Program-made: the position numbers and the translations under genes
Assembly (NCBI RefSeq): GCF_020360975.1
Contig: NW_025408673.1
Location: forward strand, 2,666,001 to 2,730,000
Direction: 5' to 3'
DNA from: Hirsutella rhossiliensis
Lineage: Eukaryota > Ascomycota > Sordariomycetes > Hypocreales > Ophiocordycipitaceae
Length of the DNA stretch: 64,000 nt
Part shown: positions 42,600 to 54,899 of the stretch, in pieces
How the letters are laid out: the number at the start of each line of letters is the position of its first letter
Numbering within the stretch: the stretch's first letter is position 1
The notes under the pieces: generated by a model
Databases searched by the model: none
Told to the model about the DNA's origin: nothing
The model's input: only the letters and a program-made list of their open reading frames with translations

Positions 42600-44421
42600 G
42601 TAACCGACCGTCTTACGCCGCGGGGGCAGGGGTAAGGTAGGGGATCTCCTCCTCGGCTTCCTCCTCTATTAGTTCCTCGGGGCCTGCCGGCACGTCGGCC
42701 GGGGCATCCTATATATCGGAGGCTCTATAGATAGGCACGCCGTAAGCGTTATTCGGGGCCGGTTCTACTAGGAGTATTATAGCTAGTCCGTCGCGAGAGG
42801 CTAGAATTTAGTTATAGATTACTACTACTAGTACCTATATAGTCGGGCCTAGGTTCTAGAATCCGCCTAGGTACGCGTCGGTAAACTTCTAGTCTAACGA
42901 GTTAAAATAGGCTATTACGTTAGCCGTATAGGGGCGGGCCGCGGTTAGCGTACGTAGGGGGCCGACGCGGGCGGCTCTCTAGTATACCGTAGCGAGCTCG
43001 GGCGAGTCGTCTAGGAGGTAGGCGGCGAAAGCGAACCGATAGATAAAGCTAGCAGGCACTCCGGCGAGGGCGGCGCACTAGCTAAGCAAGAGGTCAGCGT
43101 CGGCCTCCTTACGGATAGCGGCGAATAGATTTGCCTAGATTACGGCCGTATCTAGGGCTCTATAGACTAGCGCTTCCGACCTAGAGTAGACGATACCTAT
43201 ATAGCCGTCTATATCGCCTAGGTTATCGTAGTATACTACGAAAGGTGCGATAGGGAATAGTCTAGGCTTCCCGCGGCTTAGAACCTAGAAGGGGTTAAGC
43301 TTCTATCGGACTAGTATTAGGGCCTAGTCCTCGGCGAATAGGTTAGCCCGCTTAGAGGGAGTAGAGGGCGGGGCCGCGGCGGCGGCGAATAGGCGTCTAG
43401 CGAATAGGTTCCCTAATAGCTCGTCGAATATAAGGTCTACCGTGCTAGATCCTCCGGTCCTAGCCGGGGTGCGCTTAAGGGTCTCTCTAAACTTACGAGT
43501 TCTTAGTATACTAGAGGCCTCGCGCTCCTCCGCGGCGGCGGTCTCGAATATCTTTAGATAGGCGGGGAGGCACTTTATACTAGTAACGGTAGCGACGATC
43601 TTAAGTATCTCGGCGTCTATAGAGGCCACCTATCTAGATAGGAGCTTATTAACGACGTCGGCTAAGATAGTAGCGATCTACGCGGTTCTAAGGGCGCTAG
43701 TTATCCTCTTAGTTTTATCGGGGAAGATAGCTCTATCTAGGTCGCGCAGCGATAGGGGAAGAAGCTCGTCCTTATTAGACGACGGGGCAAACTACCCATA
43801 GGCGTTTCGGGGGGTGCCGGGGGTTTTCCCTATAATGCCTAAAACTAAGGGCAGCGAGTCGCTAGACGAATTACTAGAGCTTAATAGCGATAGGGCACGG
43901 TCGTTAAAGCGAACGCGTAACGGAGTGCTAGGAACGGGGCAACGGGAAGCGCCGACCTACTATAGTCGGATAGTTAACGTCGCGTTTCTACTAGTTTAGG
44001 TAGTTACGGGAGTCGTAGTAGTAATACGACGGGCGGCGGTGCTACGAGGTATAGAGAAGTATAGCTAGTTACGTTCGCGTAGATTACGGGCTTTAGCCGG
44101 GGGAAGAGATAGAGGGGCGTAGTATATACCGTTTTCTACTAAGCCCGCGTTAAGATCGTACCCTTCTCTAGTAAGGAGGTCGCGGTAGTTAGTATACGTG
44201 CTATAATTATCCTATTTCTACTTAGTAAAGGCGGCCGTATTAGACTTAAGGTTATAGAGGAGCTCCGCCTCGTTCCCGTATAATTAGACTACTCGGCGGA
44301 ATCCCTTAAGGCTTAGGCACGGCGGTCGGCGGTAGATTTAGTCGGAGAAATATTAGCGAAATACTAGGTCCTTACTACGATACTTATAGCCTTAGATAGC
44401 GGGAACCTCGAAGGTAGGCAT
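42600..44421 (-). pseudogene. extra ORF after pol in chromovirus 2, unrecognised
   Basis: From an ATG at 44421 on the minus strand (MPTFEVPAI) a frame runs for roughly 600 codons with only scattered TAG/TAA codons of RIP type. The part at 43324-43629 stays open for 101 codons (AILRTRK-like, then VDLIFDELLGNLFARR). Later pieces read FAFAAYLLDDSPELATVY and GPEELIEEEAEEEIP. It follows the chromodomain, has no protease, polymerase or Gag motif, and the end is uncertain. I do not recognise it. It is in the sense orientation, unlike the antisense frame of chromovirus 1. Confidence 0.5.
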
Positions 44422-44719
44422 AAGAGGGGAGCTATTTAGTATAGAAAAGGGAGCGTAAAAGGACGGGGAAATCGGGTTTCTAAAACAAAAACAAACGCGG
44501 GTGCTAAAATATAGAATTAGGTTACCGTTCGCCGCGGGCGGCCTATTAACACTTATTAGCTAGTTAACCCGTCCCTAGACTTCCGGGCGAATAAACGGTA
44601 ATAGCGCGTACTACGTACCGTTATTTCTCCCCTAGCTACGGCGGCTCGTACTATTATACGGCGCGCGCGCGGAGCTTCCGGGTATAGGTAATATAACCTT
44701 ATAATGCTCCTTACTACGC

Positions 44720-47700
44720 GGTGAATTCTTCGATAAGGTCTTCGGCGACGATATCCTTAGCGGCTACCTAGGAATTATAGCTACTTAGCTAGCCTTTCTA
44801 GCTAACGAGGTATTCCGTGCGAGCGGTCCCTCGGCTATATCTATAAGTTCTAGCGTTAAGGATTCTTTCGACTTCCTAGTAGTTAGTATTAGGTTCCGGG
44901 CCGGGTCGGGCATCTAGTCGTTCGGCCGGCTATAGCTATGCGACGGAAACGACGTCGTAGATATTTAGGGATCCGGCTAGGTTAAGGCGGTAGGCTAGAT
45001 AGCTAATCCGCTTAAGGACTTCGAATAGTCCTATACGGCGTTCCTTTAACTTTACTACCCGTCTATCGGCTACGCCGTATCCTTTCCCTAGCTAGAGCTA
45101 AACTTAGTCTCTAAGCTTAAACTCTAGTACTCGGTACTTCGCGTTATACCGCTTTTTTATTCCTACCTAGGCTAGAGCGATTAAGATCCTAGCCTAGTCC
45201 TAGAGTATCTCCCTATCTATCTATAGGGGGCCTTCTCTAAGGTATCGCCTACTATCGTCTATCTATATCCCGGTTAGTAGCTCGCTCGGAGAGGTGCCGA
45301 TTACCGAGGAGTAAGAGTTATTAAGGGTAAATTAAAGTAGTAGTAATACGTCGACCTATCGATAGGATAGGAAGTCGGTCGTAAAGAACTAGAGCGCGGT
45401 TTTAACTACCTAGTTACGTCGTTCTAATAAGCCGTCGGTCTAAGGATACTAAGCTATAGATACTAGTAACTTAGATCTATACGCTATCTATAGTCCTTTC
45501 TAGAACGCTAAAAGGAACTTAGGGTCCTAGTTAGAGATAATCTAAGCGGGAATCCCTTAGTTATAACGTATTAACTCGGTAAATAGTACCTCGGCCTAGT
45601 CTTTTACGGTAAACTAGTCGTGGCCTAGGATAAGGAGCCTTATTTTCGAGAACTTATCGGTTACCGTTAGTAGTATATTATAGTAGACCCCGATAGGCAG
45701 TATCTATAGAGTTCGGTCCGCGGGGACGTCCGGGAGTCCTATAACGAAATTTATAGCGATCGTATAGAAAGGTAAGGCTAGGGACGTAATCGGAACTAAC
45801 TCGCCGGGGGCCTTTAACCGGTCGGTTTAGTTCCTATAGTAGGCGTCGCACTTATCGATAAAGCTATCGATAAGTTTCTTAAGGCTAGTAATAGTAAACG
45901 TAGAGGATAATTCCTCCTATATCCTTCGCCGTCTAAGGTAGAATTTACGCGCGTAGTCGTCGGCGATAATTTCCTCGGCGTAGGTAATAGGGATATAGAG
46001 CCGGTAACGACCTTCGGACTTAACTAAATAGAGCAACCCGTTCCGCTTAACGAATAGGAGACCGACCTAGGACTTATTGCTTCTAAGCTGCTCTAGTATA
46101 CCGGCCTACTTAGGTTCTTCCGCGTATACTTCCTAGATCTTCTAGCGTAGGTTAGGTTAAATAAAGGATTCCGTAACCGCGTATACGTATTCGACCGGCG
46201 CTTTATCTTCCTAGACGTAGTCTAATTCCCTAGGTTCGTGTTTCCTAGGTATTACGGATAGTAGTCGAGATAGTATATCGGCAAGGATATTTACGGTTCC
46301 GGGAATATAGTAGACCTCTAAGGGAAACTAGCTAAGGTACTATAACGTAAGCACGAGCTAATTATTCGTCTTTATACTAGTAGTAAATAACGATATTTAC
46401 TTTAGGATTACGCTTATAGCGGCGTAGTTAGTTAGTACGACGACCTTTAGTAGTAAGGTAGAGATAATATATAACTAGAGCTTCCGATAAGCCTAGGAAA
46501 GACAGGCAACTTTAAGTTCCGTAGGCTAGTATCTAGGTTCTCTACCGGTTAGGCGTTTACTAAGGTAAAGGATTAGCTAGATACTTATCTAGGGCGGGGT
46601 CCTTCCTAGGTTCTAGTCTACCCCCGGTATAAGGTAGAAGGCTACCACCGTAAAGCCTAGCTCGCGGCTAGCGTTAATTTATAGGAATAATAGCCGTCGT
46701 AGGTCGAAATAGTATAGCCGTATTAGTTCCGTAAGAGCGTTTATAATATCTTAGAAGGCCTACTCCTTTACTAAGGAGGGTTAGTACGTTATCTTAGAGG
46801 TATATCTATTCCTTACCGGTCCTTTAAGCAGCGCTTAACTATCTCGTGCTTCCTTAAGTATCGCTATTTTCCGAACCTAGAGCGCCTCTACCCTCTAGGA
46901 GAAGTAGGCTACTAGGTACCGTAGCTAGTTAACTAAGCCGAGCTATTTTTCTAGTGCTTATAGGGTATTTAGAAACTCTATATCCCGTAATGCTTATACT
47001 CGTTCTTCGGTGTTTATTAGGCTAATACTATCGACTCGAAATCCTAATAGTTTAATAGATAGGTAGCCTAGGAATAATTTCGATCCGGCTAGGGCTAGGT
47101 TATAGTCTACGAAGAGTTAAAAGATAGCCTAGAGGTAACGAATATAGTCGTCTTCTATATCCGAGTATATTACGATATTATCGATATACCTAGAGGAATA
47201 TTCCGCGTATTCCTAGAGGATTTAGTCTATAAATCTTTAAACGTATATAGGTAAGTTCTTATATCCTATTAGGGCTACCGTTAGTCGTTCTAAGCCTCTA
47301 TAGCTAATTACTATAAACCTTTCCCGATGCTCCTTATAAATAAGGAACTAATAGAAGAAAGACCGAGCGTCTACGGCGGAAATAAAGCGTTTCCCCTATA
47401 GCTTCTAGATTATATCTCCTTAGAGCGGTATTAGGTAGGCGTCTAAGATAGCTACGCTATTAAGAGCGCGTAGGTCTACTACTATTCGGCCCTTTTCGTT
47501 GCCGTATACGGTTCTCTAGACTACGAACACGGGGCAAGCGAACGGGGTTGCCTCTATAGCCTATTCTATACGCCCCTTCCGGTATAGGTCCTTATAGGTC
47601 TAGTCGATTAAGGCCTTATCCTTCTAGCTAAGCGGGTAAGCCCTAGACGCTAGTTTACGTAGGTGCTAATTTTCTATTAGCGGAATACGTATATAGTAGT

Positions 47701-48000
47701 CTAGGTAGACCTTAATAGTACCTTAGTCCTTCTATAGGGTCAGGAAGGAGGCGATAGTATATTAGATCTTTTCTATAAACGCGGGGTCCTAATTATAGAT
47801 TTTAACGTCCTCTAAAGTAGTTATTTCTAGGAGGCTATAGTCTCGTAAAATCCTAATCTTATAGTTCGGAGTCTATCTATACGTCTATAGAGGGAGTTCC
47901 CCTCCGGCGGACTCGGGGCTCCCTTCCTCCGGGGTTTCTACTAATAGGTTAGTAACCTAGTATAGGTTGCTACGTTCCGTGGTTTTCCGTATAGCCGGCT
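44720..48000 (-). pseudogene. chromovirus 2 pol: reverse transcriptase to chromodomain
   Basis: Minus-strand motifs in order from high to low coordinates are reverse transcriptase (YIDNIVIYSD, near 47150-47230; connection LGLVN.LRYLVAYFS near 46900), then RNase H and integrase stretches (about 45200-46700), then a chromodomain near 44720-44870. Stops are TAG and TAA only. The stretch could not be resolved codon by codon. Confidence 0.65.
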
Positions 48001-50673
48001 CTTTAGTCGGAGTTACCCTAGCTAGGGTTTCCTTAGGTAGGTCGATCTATAAGAACTATATTTCGTCGCTAAGGTCTACTAGTGTTCCTAAGTGCTATCC
48101 TTTCTTAAATCTAACGCGGCGAGCGGTAGTATTAACCGCCGTAACTAGGGTTATACCTTAGATTAGGTTATAGGCTAAGGATAGGTCTCTCGGAAAGAAT
48201 ACTAGGTCACGATCCCCTAGTACGTCCTTAATCTACGCCGGCAGGCGTTCTATACTATATACGGGGACGTCGACGTCGGCTTAGTACGTAACCTAACGAC
48301 GGATCGCGTAGCCCCGTCGGGTCGAGCGAGCTACGACTATTAGGTTGCCGTATAAGCCGATAGATATTATTCCCTTAGAATTTAGGATATCGACTTCGTT
48401 TAGTACCGAGAAATCTTATCTAAGTAATAATCCTACGGATAGGGTCTAGACTACCTAGGCGCCGATAGTAAATTATTTAACCTTAAATCCCGTTCCCTAT
48501 TTCCCTAGGATATTTATTATTAAGGTCGCCTAACCCTTAGTTTAGCTTTTCCCTATACTAGATAGTAGGACTTACTAAGTTTAGTCGAGGGTTACGTCGT
48601 TAAAGTAGTTAAGCTAGTCTTCCCTAATTATAGAGCGGGCTATACCGGAGTCTACGTATACGTTTAATAGCTAGTCCGGGCCTTTAGTTCTAAAGACAGA
48701 TATCTAGGTATACGTAAACCGGGACGGCCTCGATAGATTTAATATTTCGGTTTATAGCGCCGCTCTTATAGTTAGCTAGTTCCTTAGTATTCTAGGCGAA
48801 CGGCTCGGTCCTATAGGTTCTAGTTCTATTATATCGGGAACGAATAGAATCTCGTCTTCTATTTCTTCGGTTTCTTCTCCTATATCGGCGGTAGTATTAC
48901 TATCTTCTAGCCCTTCGTCCTAGGTAAATAGGATCTAGTATTATATTTCCTAGGAATAATAAATCCCGCCCTAGTCGTCGGTTAGTACCGCTTAAAGCTA
49001 ACGGGCGAGGTTAATAACGATTAGGTTTTCCCGAGAGCCCTCCTTTAGTTTCGAATCCTAAGGCCGTAGTCCGGTTTAAGGACTAGTTAACTAGTTTAGT
49101 GCTAGGCCCCTATTTATCCGGCGTAGATTATTCTATCCTAACGTAGTCGTTATATTTCCTTTCTATTAGAATTATCCTCGTTCCCGGGGTTTCTAGCCGG
49201 TTAGTTTAGCTATAGATAGGGCAGGGTTTACCGTAGTCTCGTTCTTAGTTTCGCGTAACCCGCCTTATACGCGTCCTTTTACTATATTGCTTATCTTCCC
49301 CTACGACCTAACCGTTAGCTTAGTTTCTAACTACGGGATAAGTTACTCGTAGTCGTTAATCTAGGTATCGAATAATTCTAGACCGGTAGGTCGGCGGAAT
49401 AATTCTCGTAGTAATACGTCTAGTCGTTAATAGACTAGTATAGTAAGGTGCTCTTCTAAGTATAGTGCTGCTTTCGCTTTTCGGCGGAGCTTTAATATCT
49501 ATCTACGGAAGTCGGCTCCGTTTATAATATCCGAGGTAGTAAATCGTTCCGTTTATAACGATCTTAAAGCTACTTCCGGCCGGATAGCGAAGCGTTTTTA
49601 TAGTTTATTATACTAGGCGGTATATCCCTAGTCTAGGGTATAAAGCATAGCTCGGTCGGATTCGCTAAGATCGCTAGAATACTATTCGATAGCGGTTCCG
49701 CGGAGTAAGCTAGGAATTAGTATTACTAGTTCGTTAGCGTATTCCGGTCCGCGGATAGCTACCCGTTTTAGGGAATCGATAAATCGATCGACGCTTCTAT
49801 ATATAATTGTTTTCTCGGTTTCTTTAAGGACGTCGAACGTTATATCGAAGGGGCTAGCGGGGTTAAACTTCCCTACGTCTTTTAGTCTAATACGTACTAA
49901 GGGTGCTTAAGGAGGGTTTACGGTAGTATTATCTCTAGTTTCTCTTACTATAGCTTTTACTAGTAGTCTCGTAAGAGCTTCCTCCGTAATTAGACTTACT
50001 AGCTAGTTCGCCGGGGTTATTATCGCGAACGTGCTACTAGGGGTAGTATTATTTAGAGGTTCTTCCCTATTTTATTCGTCGTAGTTTAGCGAACTTCTTA
50101 GCGAACTTCTAGGGCTTTATCCTTCTAATAGAGGTAGTTAAGGCAGGGTAGGGGAAGCTATACTATGCCGATTTCTATACGGCTCCGTTACTTATAGCTA
50201 ATATTACCTCGTTACTAGAACGTATTCTAGGTTATTAATTCGTTCCTATAGGCTTTAACGATCGGCTAGGTAGGCTAGTAAGTCGTATCGTAGAAGTTCC
50301 GCTCTTAATTCCTCTAAGCGTCGTTCCTACTACTAAGGTAGGCGATCCGGCTATCTTCCGTTTCTATAGGCACTTAACGGGAAATATCCCGGAAATAGGT
50401 ATCTTTCTAACCGCTAATAGAAGCTCTATAATACTTAAGCTTTAATACGTCGAAGTTCTACCTCTATCCGGAGTTCCCTAAGTATTTCCTCCGTAAAAAG
50501 AGATTAGGAAGCCGGTATTTATTAGTACGCGAGTAGGAGCTTTCTTCCTAAGAAGATATCGGGGTTTATAAGTCGAGGTTAACTCGTTCTATTTATTAAT
50601 TTTTATCTTCCGTTCTACTAAAGGTAGACCTTTAAGAGAATAGATTTTTAAGGGAATTAGAATTACTACTATT
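48001..50673 (-). pseudogene. chromovirus 2 Gag and protease region, unreadable in detail
   Basis: By position between the 5' LTR and the polymerase, this should be Gag and protease. Many stop codons and lost Cys codons hide the motifs. A short plus-strand frame at 47967-48161 is probably chance. Confidence 0.45.
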
Positions 50674-51383
50674 TATTATATACTAGTCCCTTAGTATAGG
50701 GCTAGTACGTTAACCTTGCCGTCTGCCTAGATCCGGTGCGGGTCTAACGGGTAATTAAACGGACTAGCTACCGTACGTAGGTTTTAAATATATTATACGG
50801 ACTAGCTACTATACGTTATTACGCGCGTTAAATACGGACTAGCTACCGGTCTTATAAGTTAAAGTAAGAGTAGTAATAACTATCTATATTTTTCTCTACC
50901 TGCCTAAAATCTAGCGGGTTCTCTATCCTCTATATATATTATAGCGAGCGTAAGACCTTACTTAGGGCTTTAACCGAGTAATATCTTAACCTTATAATCG
51001 TGCGATAGTAGTGCGGTATCTTAGCGGCATTTCCCGGTATTTTCCCCGGGTAGGCATAGGTATTTCTTTATAATTTCCCCGCTATATTCTTATAGTAACT
51101 TCTTAGGGAAATATCGGTATAGTCCTTAAGGAACTTATTATTACTCGGGAAATTATAGTATATTCCCTATGCAATATATCCCTAGGGGAAATCTCTGTAA
51201 AATATCTATATAATCCGCTTAGTTATCGTTTCTAGGAATTCCGGGTGATTTCCTAGAGTTTGCCCGGTAGCTTCTAGGTTCCTTCTTCTATAGGGAGCCT
51301 TAGGGAGTTAGGGGTGTCTTCCTTAAGGGAAGCAGATATCGTTCTAGGTACCTAGATTATCGACTATAAGGTGTCCCGTAATA
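50674..51383 (-). repeat. chromovirus 2 5' LTR
   Basis: It is the same 710 bp length as the other LTR, with the same ends. Confidence 0.85.
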
Positions 51384-52379
51384 GTAGAGCTATTCGCGAT
51401 ACTAAGGGTCTTAAAGGACCTAGCTAAGAGGCCTCGGCCCTTAAAGCTTAGCCCTCTTAACCCCCTTATAAATACTTATATCTTTATAGATAGCTAAGCC
51501 GCTATAAAGAAAGTTATAGGTTTCTCGGACCTAGCTATATATATTAAAAGGCTCTTATCTAGCTTAGAAGCCTTTTATAATATATAGCTATATAAGTGCC
51601 CTAGCTACCTAGGGATCTTTAGTAATAAGCTAGCTAACTAACTAGCTAAAAGAGGCTTAGGGGCCCCTACCTAAGGGACCCCCTTAGTTTTTATTAGCTA
51701 CCTATAAAGAAAGGTCTAGTAAGCTACTAAGGACTATTAAAAAGGACTCTAGGCTACTAAGGCGGCTAAAGGCCTTAAGGCTAAGGGCCTAGGTAAGTAC
51801 TATACGTCTATTCGAAAGACCCCCCGCCTAGCCCTTAGCCTAGAAAAGGACCTTATAAGGAGGCCTAGGCTAACCCTCTTAGCCTTTTACTAGCTCCTTT
51901 TTAGGGCTAGCTTCTTATTTTCCTTCTTAAAATAGACTAATAAGGTAGACCGAGATAACTACCGCTATAGCTAAGGAAGGTATATAGCTAGGCACCTTAT
52001 CCTAAGGTGCCCGAACTATAGGAGGGAAAGAGAGGTCCTTTACTAGACCTTTAAGAGATAGAAGGGGGCCCTTAGCCTACTTATTCTCTATAGCTCTAAG
52101 GAAGGAAGGGAAGCCCTTCTAACCTTCTTAGCTAAAATAGAGATAGGGATAGCTAAGTAGCTCGAAAAGGAGTAACCTAAGGGCCCTAGGGCCTATAGGG
52201 GGGAAAATTACCGCGTAGAAGGAACTAAACTAACCTTTCCTTTATTATTGCCTTTATAGCTACCCTTTCCTTAATTAGTTATAAGCCCCTAGGCTCTATA
52301 GCTAGCTAGGACTACTAATAGGGGCCTAGGCCCTTACTAGCCTCGCTATAGCCCTAGAGGCTATATATAAGTAATAATA
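51384..52379 (+). pseudogene. LINE RNase H and 3' end
   Basis: After the chromovirus the LINE resumes with a VELFAILRVLKDLA block, then IFIDS.AAIKKV, the RNase H site with Asp in the IDS motif, and a KLAN.LAKRGLG helix. About 400 bp of stop-rich sequence leads to the poly(A) run near 52380. Confidence 0.7.
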
Positions 52380-52389
52380 TAAAAAAAAA

Positions 52390-53600
52390 ACCCTTAGTAT
52401 CCTTAAGGGGGTATATTATATACTTTATATATATTAATTAACGCTATTACTTATATTTAATAGGCAGCTACTACTTTTTTTATAATAATCCGACCCCTTA
52501 CTTTTAATTTTACCTTTATATATTTTATATATACTTTTTATATCTCTTTTTATAAGATCTATAAGATCTTAATAGCTAGTTTATATAAATTAATTAAGTT
52601 ACTAAGATAAGGTAGCGGCTTAAGTATATCTTTAAGCTAGCTATTATTACTATAGCTAATTAAGATATAGATTTTAAAGCTTTATATAGTAGCTAGTAGC
52701 TTAAATAGTAGAAAAATACTATAATTAACTATTATAATATTAAAATATAGCTTTAATTACTATTAAAATATACCTACCTTAGTATTATAAAACGTACTAT
52801 AATTAAGGTATACTAAATATTAAGTAAGCTAACTTATATATATTAGTTTTCCCGACTATATATACTATAATAGTAATATCTTTAGCTAAATCTAATAGGT
52901 TTAGCTATATAGTATCTACTTTAATAAATTACTAAGAATAATCTATATATATATTATATTTTAGTATTCGCTCGTTTAGATTTACTATATAATAAGTACC
53001 TTAACGCTTATATAACCTAAGTATAAATTAGTTTAAGGGAAGTTCGCTATCTTTTAGTATTATAAAGTAAGTAAAAGCGTATATATAGGTGCTATTTATA
53101 GGATAATATTAATAAGCTATATAGAGCTCTCTTATATACGGCTAGCCTATATATATATATATAGGATCCGGCCCTCTATATATAACTATATAGCTTAGGC
53201 CGTAGCCTAAGCCTATAACTTATACTAGTTAAAGACTCTTATATAATACCCTCCCTTAAGCGCGGCGCGGCGCTACTTAATTAATAGCTTTTATACTATT
53301 AGGCCTATACCGCTAGCTTTACCCTACCCTTTCCTATTAATCGTGCTAGCCCTACTAGCCCTATTATCCCTATGCTTATTAGCCTAGGTAGCTAGAACCG
53401 GGCTTTATACTTATTAGCTAGCTAGCTATTTAAATAAGGGCATAACCTATTATATACGCCCCTAGGTAGCCGGCGGCTAGCCTAGACCTATATAAGCCTT
53501 AGGTTACCTATCCCCTTAGCCTTAGGCAGCCTCCTCTACCTAAGGGTATATAAAGTAGTATCCCCCCCTTCCTCCTTCCTTTCCTTCTCTTTCTTCTTTA
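52390..53600. other. gene-free AT-rich stretch with a LINE 5' fragment
   Basis: At about 52455-52555 a RIP-mutated fragment of the LINE 5' region (CCGACCCCTTACTTTTAATT) recurs in plus orientation, a third copy of the arm sequence. The rest has no readable gene. Confidence 0.5.
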
Positions 53601-54800
53601 ACTATAGTAATAGTAGTAATAGGTAAGTTCTACTTTACTTAAGGCGTTAGTTTATTCCTAGCTATATAAGCCGCTTTATTAACGTATACTTATAGTAATA
53701 GCTATAGTAGTAATAATAGCCTTAATAATAATAACTTTAACTAGTAAGTTCCTTACCTTATAAAGTAAGAGGCTATAATCTATAATACTAACTTCCGCGA
53801 TAAATATATCTACCTTCCCCTCCCCTACCTCCTCTTTCTTAGAGTATATAGAGTTATTTATTAACGCTATACTAGGCATAGCCGATAATAGCTCTACCGC
53901 TACCGCTACTCTTACCCGCGCCCCCGCGACCGCGCCTACCGCCGCCGCCTTTACCTCTACTACGCTAGCCGCCCTTATATCGCCATTCTAAGTAATAACG
54001 CCGTCCTTACCGCCGGCCGTAATACCCTGCCCCTCTACCCCTACCTTAACCTCTACTACCCCTATAAGTCCTCTACCTAGCGAGTATAGTAGCTATTTTC
54101 CGCTAACTTCTTAAAGTATAAACGCTAAGTATAGGCTAGAGCCGCCTACGTAGCCCCCTATATATAGTATATATCGTAGGAGCTCCCTTACGCCGACTAA
54201 GTCGGGCGCCGCTATAGTAGTAGTTATTACTAGTATATATATACCGGCCGCGCTTATAAGGTAGCGCCTCCTATCTTACTTACTATAGCGTCGGCTTACA
54301 AGGCCGGCGCGTATAAGTAAGTATAGGGGGCTACTACGAAGCGCCTTACCGCCGCCGCCGCTACCTACTATAATCTCCGCGCCCTTAAGCGCTAGGGCCT
54401 TATCCCTAAGTAAGTTCCTCTCCTCTAGCTCTTTTACTTCTACTACTAACTCTCCCGGTACTAAGGATACTACCTCTATCGCCCTATTAGCGGTCCCTCT
54501 AGCTATGCCCGCCGCCGCCCCCGCCGCTACTACTAGCCGGGCCCCCCCTACCCTTAGAGCCCTTAAAGCCGCCGCTACTACCGACTAGCTTACGGGCTTA
54601 GAAGGCCGCCTAAGCGCCCTAAAAAGCGCCGCCGCCGCTAATAAGGTAAAGGAGGATAATAAGGATATAGATAACGATAATAATAATAATAAAGATAAAG
54701 AGTAAGTCTAGGTAGTTTAAGGGCTCTACCTTAAAATAAACGCTATTTTTATCTCCGCTTATATTATTATACTTATATTATTATAACTACCTACTTTACT
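53601..54800. other. CG-keeping low-complexity region beside chromovirus 3
   Basis: GC-rich runs such as GCCGCCGCC alternate with RIP-type TA steps. A plus-strand frame is rich in Ala, Pro, Ser and Thr and ends in an Asn/Asp-rich tail (DNDNNNNKDKE); the minus strand has a 66-codon frame at 53679-53879. It lies downstream of pol of chromovirus 3, where chromoviruses 1 and 2 also carry additional frames. No domain is recognised. Confidence 0.4.
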
Positions 54801-54899
54801 TTACTTACTTTATAGTCTTAGCCTAGGCTATTATCGGTAGTCTACTAGTTTAGTATTCTTATCTACTACTTTAAATAAGGCCTTAAACTTATTAAGGGC

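Larger units (their letters stand above)
41572..51383 (-). mobile_element. Ty3/gypsy chromovirus 2, RIP-ruined (minus strand)
   Basis: Two 710-bp LTRs (41572-42281 and 50674-51383) of equal length, both starting TATTATA (from TG) and ending GTAATA (from CA), flank 8.4 kb. On the minus strand the polymerase reads RYIDNIVIYSD near 47170 and a degraded chromodomain follows near 44720-44870 (YLVS..G, DLIEEFTA). About 2.1 kb more lies between the chromodomain and the 3' LTR, containing an extra frame. CG is kept while CA and TG are nearly gone, so RIP was saturating. The insertion splits the RNase H of the right-hand LINE. Confidence 0.85.
35471..52389 (+). mobile_element. Tad-like LINE, RIP-ruined, with nested insertions
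   Basis: It starts with the 5' region shared with the left arm, followed by ORF1 with degraded zinc knuckles, ORF2 with endonuclease, reverse transcriptase and RNase H, and ends in a poly(A) run at about 52380-52389. A 568-bp solo LTR (37829-38396) and chromovirus 2 (41572-51383) interrupt it. Removing them leaves about 6.5 kb. CA and TG are almost absent in the coding part. It is a non-LTR retrotransposon of the fungal Tad group; the orientation follows from motif order and the A tail. Confidence 0.8.

Noticed and set aside
43814..43999. 61-codon plus-strand frame in chromovirus 2
   Set aside because: Opposite strand to the longer extra ORF; short and without motif.
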